From Sandaracinaceae bacterium (lineage in GTDB: Bacteria; Myxococcota_A; Polyangia; Polyangiales; Sandaracinaceae), in the NCBI GenBank assembly GCA_040218145.1, contig JAVJQK010000105.1, positions 175,211 through 239,210 on the forward strand: a stretch of DNA of 64,000 nucleotides. Reading direction: 5' to 3'. Positions 57,431 through 64,000 of the stretch are shown here, in pieces. Within the stretch, counting starts at the first letter, position 1. The number at the start of each line of letters is the position of its first letter. The notes below the pieces were generated by a model, which saw only the letters and a program-made list of their open reading frames with translations, was not told where the DNA came from and did no database searches. A program made the position numbers and the translations under genes.

Positions 57431-60061
57431 TCAGCGGGTCCTCGGGTCGGCGCGGTCGGGGTCCAGACCGAACGCTTCGATGGCGTCGGCCACGGCGCGC
57501 GGCTCGACCTCGCCGCGCTCGGCGAGGGCGGCCAGGGCCGCGATCACCGCGTGCTCTGCGCTCACCTCGAAGTGGTCGCGCAACGCCTCTCGGGTGTCGC
57601 TGCGACCGAAGCCGTCGGTGCCGAGCGCGTGCAGCGGGCCGGGGAGCCAACGGGCCAGGGTGTGCGGCAGCGCCTTGACCCAGTCGCTCACCGCGACGAA
57701 CGGGCGCTCGTGATCGCCGAGCCGCTCGCGCAGGAAAGGCCGCCGCGGCGCGGCGCTCGGGTGGAGGCGGTTCCAGCGCTCGGCCGTGCAGGCGTCGCGG
57801 TGCAGGAGCGACCAGCTCGTCACCCCGCAGACCTCCGCCCGGATCCCGTGCTCGCGCTTCAGGAACGCGGCCGCCCGCAGCGCCTCGCGCAGGATCGGGC
57901 CAGCGCCGAGCAAGGTGATCTGCGGCGCATCCACCTCCGAGACGCGGTATAGACCTCGCACGATGTCCTGCCGCGCGCCGTCGGGCAGCGCGGGCATCGG
58001 GTAGGGCTCGTTCGCGACCGTGAGATAGACGAGCACGTCTTCGCCCTCGACGAGCATGCGGCGCAGACCGTCGACGACGATCGCGGCGAGCTCGTAGCCG
58101 TAGGCGACGTCGTAGGCGCGCACGTGAGGGTGCGGATGGGCGAGGAGGTGGCTGTGGCCGTCCTGGTGCTGCAGGCCCTCGCCGTTGAGCGTCGTGCGGC
58201 CGCTCGTGGCGCCGATCAGGAAGCCGCGGGCGCGCGTGTCGCCGGCGGCCCAGATCAGGTCGCCCACCCGCTGGAAGCCGAACATCGAGTAGAAGAAGAA
58301 CATCGGCACCAGGTGGGGGCCGCCGTTCGCGTAGGACGTGCCCGCGGCGATGAGCGAGCTCATCGCGCCCGCCTCGGTGATGCCCTCCTCCAGGATCACG
58401 CCGCGCTCGCTCTCGCGGTACGTGAGCAGCACGTCCGCGTCGACCGGCTCGTAGCGCTGTCCGCCCGGCGCGTAGATCCCGACGCGTGGGAAGAGCGCCT
58501 CGACCCCGAACGTGCGCGCCTCGTCCGGCACGATCGGCACGACGCGATCGCGCAGCGGATGGTCGGTCAGGAGCGTCGACAGGAGTCGGACCAGCCACGC
58601 GGTGGTGGTGACCTCGCGCTCGCTCCCCTCGAAGAAGCGCTCGAGCGGCGCCTCGTCGATCGCGTCGAGCGTCGTCGGGGACGCGCGCCGCAGCGGGCGA
58701 GGGCCACCGAGCGCGTCGCGTCGCTCCCGCAGATAGGTGTCGAGCGCCGAACCCTCCGGGGGCCGCACGAAGGGGAGCGCGTCCAGATCCGCGTCGCCCA
58801 CCGGGACGCCGAGCCGGTCGCGAAACGCGCGCAACGCCTCGCCGTCGAGGGACTGGGTCTTGTGCGCGACGTTGCGCGCCTCACCGGCCTCGCCGAGGAG
58901 ATGGCCCTTGATGGTCTGGGCGAGGATCACGGTCGGGCGCGTCTCCTCGCGCGCGGCCGCGTCGAACGCGCCATGGAGCGCCGCGCGATCGTGGCCGCCG
59001 CGCACCAGCGGTCCGAGGCGCGCCGCGATGCGCTCCAGCCGTGGGTCGCCTCCCGTCAGGTGGGCCCGCAGCGCGTCGTCGCCCTCGGCCGCCAGCCGCT
59101 GCCACTCCCCGTCCACCGTGCGGCTCATGACCTCGAGCACGCGGCCGTCGTCGTCCGCCTCGAGGAGCTCGCACACCGCGCGGCCCCAGAGCACCTGGAT
59201 CACCCGCCAGCCCGCGCCTTCGAAGCGCTGGGCGAGCTCTCCGATCACCTGCCCGTTGCCCCGCACGGGACCGTCGAGGCGCTGGAGGTTGCAGTCGATG
59301 ACGAACGTGAGGTTGCCGAGCTCGTGGCGCGAAGCGACGCCGAGCGCGCCGAGCGACTCGGGCTCGTCCATCTCTCCGTCCCCGAGGAACGCCCACGTGC
59401 GCGGGAGCACGTCCACGAGCCCCCGGTCCCGGGCGTAGCGGTCGAAGCGCGCCTGGTAGATCGCCATGATCGGCGCGAGCCCCATCGACACCGACGGCGT
59501 CTCCCAGAACGTGGGCATCAGCCACGGGTGCGGATACGAGCTGAGGCCGTCGGCCGAGACCTCCTGCCGGAAGGCCTCGAGCTGCGCCTCGTCCAGTCGC
59601 CGCTCGAGGAACGCGCGCGCGTAGATCCCCGGTGACGCGTGGCCCTGGAGATACAGGCGGTCGGGCCCCTCTTCGTGACCATGGCCGCGGATGAAGTGGT
59701 TGAAGGCGACCTCGAGGGCGGTGGCGAAGGACGCGTGGCTCGCGATGTGTCCCCCCGCGCCGGGACGCTTCCGGTTCGCCCGCGCGACGAGCGCCATCGC
59801 GTTCCACCGCACGAGGCTCTCGAGCCGCTCCTCGAGCTCCTCGTCCCCGGGATGGCGCTCCGGGTAGGGGAGCGTGTTCACGTACGGATGCCGAACGCGC
59901 CGGCGCCGCACGCCTTGGACCGCCGCTCGGCGCTCGAGCTGCTCGAGCAGCTCCGCCGCGGCGTCCGCGCCTTCGCTCGCGATCAGGTCGTCGAGGGCGG
60001 CGAGCCAGTCGCGAGCGCGCGCCCGGTACGCCTCGCGGTCCGTGGCGTTCGATGCGCTCAT
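57431..60061 (-). CDS. aceE: Pyruvate dehydrogenase E1, homodimeric type
   Basis: 876 aa from ATG at 60061, the usual length of homodimeric AceE. It opens with YRARARDWLAALDDLI and RHPYVNTLP. The thiamine diphosphate motif is FLGDGEMDEPES...N, followed by TFVIDCNLQRLDGPVRGN, IILAQTIKG-like AQTIKGHLLG, and in the second half YEPVDADVLLTYRE and GRTTLNGEGLQHQDGHSH. It decarboxylates pyruvate and acetylates E2. It is the first gene of aceEF; no lpd gene is present here, and no PdhR-type regulator is adjacent. A 9-bp inverted repeat (CGATCGGGA at 60064-60072, TCCCGATCG at 60115-60123) lies just upstream and might be an operator. Confidence 0.95.
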   Translation of the reverse strand: MSASNATDREAYRARARDWLAALDDLIASEGADAAAELLEQLERRAAVQGVRRRRVRHPYVNTLPYPERHPGDEELEERLESLVRWNAMALVARANRKRPGAGGHIASHASFATALEVAFNHFIRGHGHEEGPDRLYLQGHASPGIYARAFLERRLDEAQLEAFRQEVSADGLSSYPHPWLMPTFWETPSVSMGLAPIMAIYQARFDRYARDRGLVDVLPRTWAFLGDGEMDEPESLGALGVASRHELGNLTFVIDCNLQRLDGPVRGNGQVIGELAQRFEGAGWRVIQVLWGRAVCELLEADDDGRVLEVMSRTVDGEWQRLAAEGDDALRAHLTGGDPRLERIAARLGPLVRGGHDRAALHGAFDAAAREETRPTVILAQTIKGHLLGEAGEARNVAHKTQSLDGEALRAFRDRLGVPVGDADLDALPFVRPPEGSALDTYLRERRDALGGPRPLRRASPTTLDAIDEAPLERFFEGSEREVTTTAWLVRLLSTLLTDHPLRDRVVPIVPDEARTFGVEALFPRVGIYAPGGQRYEPVDADVLLTYRESERGVILEEGITEAGAMSSLIAAGTSYANGGPHLVPMFFFYSMFGFQRVGDLIWAAGDTRARGFLIGATSGRTTLNGEGLQHQDGHSHLLAHPHPHVRAYDVAYGYELAAIVVDGLRRMLVEGEDVLVYLTVANEPYPMPALPDGARQDIVRGLYRVSEVDAPQITLLGAGPILREALRAAAFLKREHGIRAEVCGVTSWSLLHRDACTAERWNRLHPSAAPRRPFLRERLGDHERPFVAVSDWVKALPHTLARWLPGPLHALGTDGFGRSDTREALRDHFEVSAEHAVIAALAALAERGEVEPRAVADAIEAFGLDPDRADPRTR

Positions 60062-60132
60062 CTCGATCGGGATCTGAACCCGACCGGGACGATCACCAGA
60101 GCGGATCTCGTGCGTCCCGATCGGTGCTCGGC

Positions 60133-63100
60133 TCAGAGCGCGGCGAGGCAGTCGGCCAGGGCCTCCGGATCCACCACGCCCTCTTCGTCGCGCGCCTGCT
60201 CGTAGCAAGCGAGCACCGGGCCGCTGGTGTCTTGCTCCGGCCGGGTGGACGGAGACGTCTCCTCGGGGGCGACCTCGCGCACGGCCCGCTCGCGCCGCTC
60301 GGCCGCGCTGTCGACCGCGACGAAGCGAGTGTATGGCGTCAAGATGTGATGCGCGAGAGCGAGGTCGGTCACCTGACGCTCGAGCGGCGGGCTCGGCTGG
60401 AGCGTCATCGCGGTCATCAGGTCGCCGATCCGGGTCTGGGCCCACATCGAGCCGAGCTCGGGGTGGGTCTCGCCCGCCTCCGGCAAGGCGACCTCGACGC
60501 GCTGCACGAAGCGGCGCCCGCCGAGTCGCCCGCGGATGGTGATCACACCCTCGCCCCCCTCGCGGAAGCGGCCGTGCACGATGACGGGGCGGTTGGCGAA
60601 GACGTCCGGGACGCGGCGCGGGTAGACGTCCGAGACGGCCAGCTCACCCCAGTCGATCGAGAGGTCCGTCATCTGCGGCCGCGCGATGTGGGCGACGAAG
60701 CGGGTGGCCGCGTCCTCCGGCGTCTCGTCGAGGCGGACCTGCTCGAAGGCGCCGTTGCCTCGCTCGCTCAGGCGCGTCAGCAGGTACCGGTTCACGCTCG
60801 CGCCCACGCCGAACGCGTAGAAGCGGGTCGCCCCGAGCCGCGGCTCCACGAGGGCGAAGACGTCGCGCTCGCTCCCGATGAAGCCGTCGGTGAAGAGGAG
60901 CAGCTGCCGGACCCGCTCGGTGGGCGCGGACATGTCGAGCGCGGCGCGCAGACCGTCCAGGCTCGCGAGCTCCGGAGAGGTGCGCGCGGCGCTCAGGGTG
61001 CGGATCGCGGTGGCGACGTTCGCGCGCGTGGCCGGCTGCACCTCGGTCGCGACGCGCCCGTCGAGGGTCAGCACGCGCAGGGTGTCGCCGTCCTGAAGAG
61101 TCGTCAGCGCGCGGGTGAGGGCGGCGCGGGCGCGCTCCATCGGCAGGCCCTCCATGCTCGGCGAGGTGTCGAGCACCACCACCATCTCCCGCGGCGCGCG
61201 CGCGTCCGCGACGGGGCCGCTCAGCGGGTGCAGCGCGAGCGCGAAGTGCCCCGGGCCCGCCTCGGGCGGGCTGGCCACCACCGCGACCTCGGGCCGCTCG
61301 GAGCCCACGGCGAGGCGCAGCGCGAAGTCCCGGTCGGGCCGCGCCTGCTCGGCGAGGGAGATGCGGGCGCGTCGGCCGCGGCGCTCCACGTCGACCTCGT
61401 GATGCGGGGTCTCGACGTCGCTCAGCTCCGCGCCGAGATCTGCGTCGACGGTCAGGCGCACCGTGTCGGGTCGCGGATCGGTCGCCTCGAGCTCCTCCTC
61501 GAGCGGGGTGCCCGGCGGGTTGATCTCGCCCGCGCCCGCGCGGCGGTAGCGCGGCCCCGCGCGGAGCGGGAACGCGAAGTGGTAGGCGCCGTCCTCGTAG
61601 CGGAGCACCTGGGTGTACTCGAGCGTGATCTGCACCGCGTCCGAGGGCGGGATGTCGCGCACGGTCTGCCGGAAGACGTCCGGCCGCTCCTGCACGAGCA
61701 CGGCGCGCTCGTTCGCCGAATCGCCTGCGTCGCCGCGTGCCCCAACCGGCTGGATCTCCGCGCGGACCACGCGCTCCCCCGAGCGGATCTCCATGCCGTC
61801 CACCGCCGCGCCCTCGGGCACGGGGAAGAGGTAGCTGCCCTCGACCGGGCGCTCGTAGGGGTTGCCGAAGGTCTGCTGCACGCGCACGTGCGCGACGAAG
61901 CCCGTCACCGAGACGTGCACGTCCGTGCTCTGGATGGGGAAGCCGCCGAGCTCTCCGAGGTTCGGCTCGTCGTCGAGGCGCATCGTGCCCTCGCTCGGGC
62001 GGCCGGTGTACTCGAGCGGCGGCGTGGTGCCGGTCGTCAACCCGTTGTGCGTGGCGCTGCCGCCCCACATGTGCCAGCCGTCGAGCGTCGGGTCGGCGAC
62101 CTCGACGCCGTAGACCCCGCCCTGCGTGGTGGAGGCGTAGACCCAGCCGTGGGCCACGGTGGGCTGCGCGGCGATCGGCTCGCCCACGTCCCAGGCCCAG
62201 GCGGTGAGCCCGGTGTCGACGTCGAGGCCGTAGAGGTGACCCTCGCGGGTGCCGAAGATGAGCTGACTGCCCACGACGGCGGGCGAGCTGGCGGGGCGGG
62301 TGGAGGCGTCCTCGGTGTAGGCGCGGCGCCAGAGCAGGTCGCCGTTCATGTCGCGGGCCTGCACCTCGTTGCCGATGGTCTGGTACATGCGGCCAGCGCG
62401 CACGGTCGGGCGCGAGCCCTCGTACGACCAGCCGCCTCGCACGCCGCCCGCGTCCGCCCGCGCGGCGAGGAAGGGCGCGTCGACCGCGTCGAAGTGGCGG
62501 AGCACCTCGCCGCGACGCTGACCGAGCACGAGCGTGCGTTCGCGGCTCGCCTCCTCGCGCTCCCCGACGGTGACGTGCACCTCGTCGTCGTGCAGCCAGG
62601 GCGCGCTGGTGGCGCCGACCTCCTCGTGCCAGCGCACGCGGCCGTTTCGGCGATCGAGCCGATAGACGTCGCCGTCCATGGTGCTGAAGTAGATCGAGCC
62701 GCCGTCGACGACGGGCGCGTTCATCACGTCGGCGTCGATGGGGCGCGTCCAGCGGGGGCGTCCGTCGCGCAGTCGCAGGGCGGTGAAGCCGTAGCGGCGA
62801 CCTCCTCCCGCGCCCCACCCGGTGGAGCCGGGGCGGATGCGGCCGGGAGAGCGCGCGTCGATCACGTGGCCGCTGTAGACCATGCCGTCGTACACGGCGG
62901 GCTGGCTCATCAAGGGATCGCCGAGCCAGCGCTCCCAGACGCGACGGCCCGTGTGCGCGTCGATCGCGTAGATCGTGCAGCTCTCGGTGTTGAAGACGAC
63001 CTTGTCGTCCTCGATCACCGCCGCGCTCGGGCCTCCGGCGGGGGCGGCGACGCTCCAGAGGGGCTGGCCGCTGCGCGCGTCGTAGGCGAAGAAGGCCGAG

Positions 63101-63534
63101 CTGGAGAAGCCCCCACCGAGGTAGATCTTGCCGTCCGCGTAGGCGGGAGTGAGCAGCGCGTGCGCGGCCGGCAGGCGCGCGAGCCAGCCGCGCCGATAGC
63201 CGTCGAAGGTGAAGCTCTCGGTCATGCCCGGGCGCGCCGCGGGCGCGGGCAGCGCGCGGGGCGAGAGCCGCGAGGCGAGGGCGAGCACGTCGGCCGGGAC
63301 CTGCGATTCGGGCGCCGCCTCGGCCGCGCCGCGGAGCAGAGCCACCTCCTCTGCCGCCTCGATCGTCTCTTCGATCGTGAGAGAAAGCACACGGCTGCGC
63401 GCCTCCTCGATGCGGCTCGGCGTCGGCTCGCCGGGCGCGGAGGCGTGACCTCGGGGGCCGCTCCCTCCGGCGCAACCCATCGATATTACGAGGATCAGTG
63501 CCTCGTAGACCCCGCCGCCGCGCCGTCTCGTCAT
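60133..63534 (-). CDS. PQQ-propeller / VIT / VWA lipoprotein
   Basis: 1133 aa from ATG at 63534; a GTG at 63552 is an alternative. Lipobox ISMGC (Cys about 20). A helical N-region leads into a PQQ-like beta-propeller (about residues 110-480; repeats such as YDARSGQPLWSV, IDAHTGRRVWERW and LDVDTGLTAWAWDV). A VIT domain follows (about 520-640), then a VWA domain (about 755-940) with MIDAS DTSPS in VVVLDTSPSMEGLP. The VIT-VWA pair is the inter-alpha-trypsin-inhibitor architecture; fusion to a PQQ propeller in one lipoprotein is unusual. Function unknown; protein-protein interaction at the envelope is likely. Confidence 0.87.
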   Translation of the reverse strand: MTRRRGGGVYEALILVISMGCAGGSGPRGHASAPGEPTPSRIEEARSRVLSLTIEETIEAAEEVALLRGAAEAAPESQVPADVLALASRLSPRALPAPAARPGMTESFTFDGYRRGWLARLPAAHALLTPAYADGKIYLGGGFSSSAFFAYDARSGQPLWSVAAPAGGPSAAVIEDDKVVFNTESCTIYAIDAHTGRRVWERWLGDPLMSQPAVYDGMVYSGHVIDARSPGRIRPGSTGWGAGGGRRYGFTALRLRDGRPRWTRPIDADVMNAPVVDGGSIYFSTMDGDVYRLDRRNGRVRWHEEVGATSAPWLHDDEVHVTVGEREEASRERTLVLGQRRGEVLRHFDAVDAPFLAARADAGGVRGGWSYEGSRPTVRAGRMYQTIGNEVQARDMNGDLLWRRAYTEDASTRPASSPAVVGSQLIFGTREGHLYGLDVDTGLTAWAWDVGEPIAAQPTVAHGWVYASTTQGGVYGVEVADPTLDGWHMWGGSATHNGLTTGTTPPLEYTGRPSEGTMRLDDEPNLGELGGFPIQSTDVHVSVTGFVAHVRVQQTFGNPYERPVEGSYLFPVPEGAAVDGMEIRSGERVVRAEIQPVGARGDAGDSANERAVLVQERPDVFRQTVRDIPPSDAVQITLEYTQVLRYEDGAYHFAFPLRAGPRYRRAGAGEINPPGTPLEEELEATDPRPDTVRLTVDADLGAELSDVETPHHEVDVERRGRRARISLAEQARPDRDFALRLAVGSERPEVAVVASPPEAGPGHFALALHPLSGPVADARAPREMVVVLDTSPSMEGLPMERARAALTRALTTLQDGDTLRVLTLDGRVATEVQPATRANVATAIRTLSAARTSPELASLDGLRAALDMSAPTERVRQLLLFTDGFIGSERDVFALVEPRLGATRFYAFGVGASVNRYLLTRLSERGNGAFEQVRLDETPEDAATRFVAHIARPQMTDLSIDWGELAVSDVYPRRVPDVFANRPVIVHGRFREGGEGVITIRGRLGGRRFVQRVEVALPEAGETHPELGSMWAQTRIGDLMTAMTLQPSPPLERQVTDLALAHHILTPYTRFVAVDSAAERRERAVREVAPEETSPSTRPEQDTSGPVLACYEQARDEEGVVDPEALADCLAAL

Positions 63535-63630
63535 CGCCCCTCCGACGCGCACGGACCCGCGGGGTTCCCTCCAGCTTGGCCGATGCGTCGAATGCGTAGG
63601 CAGAAATCTGAGCCAGGCCGCCCTCCCGTG

Positions 63631-63636
63631 TATCTC
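63631..63636 (+). promoter_or_regulatory. Putative -10 box (TATCTC)
   Basis: TGTATCTC looks like an extended -10; it ends 8 nt before the ATG at 63645. It lies in the 110-bp divergent region shared with the PQQ-VIT-VWA gene. Confidence 0.35.
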
Positions 63637-63644
63637 TAACGCCC

Positions 63645-64000
63645 ATGACCTCTTCTCGTTTTCTCCCCTGGGTTCTTTGTCTCGCCCTCGCGGGGCTCGG
63701 CGTGGCCGGCTGCGACACCGGCGGCGGCTCGCGCGACGCGGGCGGCGGTGACGCCGATCTCCCGGCCGGCGGCGACGCCGACGGTGACACCATCTCCGAC
63801 GAGGACGAGCTGCGGGACGACCGCCTCGACACCGACGGCGACGGCATCGAGGACTGGCTCGACACGGACTCCGACGGCGACGGGCTGCTCGACATCGACG
63901 AGGCGGGTGACGCGCGGCTGGACACGCCGCCCATCGACTCCGACCTCGACGGCGCGCCCGACTACCGCGACACGGACTCCGACAACAACGGCTACACGGA
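63645..64000 (+). CDS. Calcium-repeat (thrombospondin type 3-like) lipoprotein, partial
   Basis: The first 118 codons are present; the gene runs off the right edge. Lipobox GVAGC (Cys23), a Gly/Asp linker, then tandem Asp-rich loops such as DGDTISDEDE, DTDGDGIEDWLD and DSDGDGLLDIDE. These DxDxDGxxD loops bind calcium in thrombospondin type 3 repeats and are common in myxobacterial surface proteins. Probably a surface-exposed, Ca2+-stabilised stalk. Confidence 0.8.
   Translation, partial: MTSSRFLPWVLCLALAGLGVAGCDTGGGSRDAGGGDADLPAGGDADGDTISDEDELRDDRLDTDGDGIEDWLDTDSDGDGLLDIDEAGDARLDTPPIDSDLDGAPDYRDTDSDNNGYT

Noticed and set aside
56738..57952. Plus-strand frame of repeated Arg/Val/Phe residues
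   Set aside because: It is the antisense reading of the aceF Asp/Ala/Glu/Ser linker; its composition follows from the repeat. The opposite strand encodes a coherent E2 enzyme.
60052..63639. 1195-residue plus-strand frame antisense to the PQQ-VIT-VWA gene
   Set aside because: It has no recognisable domains, shows biased Arg/Ala/Val/Gly/His content, and mirrors a gene with an intact lipobox, VIT and MIDAS motifs.

Overview
The window is GC-rich (roughly 70%) bacterial chromosome. It looks like a myxobacterium of the Polyangiales/Sandaracinaceae type: many lipoproteins with long Asp/Gly/Pro-rich linkers, a MYXO-CTERM anchored protein with EGF and DUF4215-type disulfide repeats, three Hanks-type Ser/Thr kinases (PEGA, AAA/TPR and beta-propeller types), MoxR/vWA pairs and PQQ-VIT-VWA architecture. 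The taxon is inferred from gene content only. I see no rRNA, tRNA, CRISPR array or complete IS element. Coding density is very high, with many 1-4 bp start/stop overlaps.

Layout. 1-8.3 kb: a lipoprotein end, an NrtR-like regulator with a degenerate Nudix box, a zinc-ribbon/Tat-lipoprotein, a coupled C45 acyltransferase + class III aminotransferase pair facing an AraC regulator, two small secreted proteins, a perfect 42-bp palindrome, a pirin and a VWA lipoprotein. 8.3-18 kb: a large EGF/DUF4215 surface protein, a pectinacetylesterase-like lipoprotein, a CHAD-CYTH protein, several exported proteins, a LysR regulator divergent from a TauE/SafE exporter, and a MITE/REPIN-like inverted repeat. 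18-28.4 kb: a zinc-ribbon + two SPFH/band-7 proteins operon, an alpha/beta hydrolase, and a Tol locus (tolQ, tolR, a TonB/TolA-like gene, tolB) interrupted by an SYLF lipoprotein and an Rpn nuclease with a 12-bp tandem repeat, then a short RlmN/Cfr-like radical SAM protein.

28.4-40.4 kb: a PEGA kinase, a 47-residue membrane protein, and a tight operon kinase-AAA-TPR / DUF4013 membrane protein / MoxR ATPase / vWA protein. 40.5-44.3 kb: a three-gene translationally coupled envelope-stress-like operon (163-aa membrane protein, holin-superfamily protein, DUF3618 protein), a haem-oxygenase-fold redox enzyme and a DDAH-like amidinotransferase. 44.3-50.3 kb: an NHEJ operon (ligD, 75-aa Cys-rich protein, two ku genes) preceded by trkH. 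50.4-55.6 kb: a coupled FHA-winged-helix regulator, beta-propeller kinase and internally duplicated lipoprotein. 55.6-64 kb: a gene remnant, aceF with a ~150-residue Asp/Ala/Glu/Ser linker, aceE, a PQQ-VIT-VWA lipoprotein and the start of a calcium-repeat lipoprotein.

The best candidates for undescribed biology are the Cys-rich protein inside the NHEJ operon, the kinase-AAA/DUF4013/MoxR/vWA operon, the FHA-wHTH/kinase/lipoprotein operon, the aceF linker, and a repeated -10-like hexamer placed about 6 nt before start codons, which suggests widespread leaderless transcripts. All functions are assigned by reading motifs; no database search was run.
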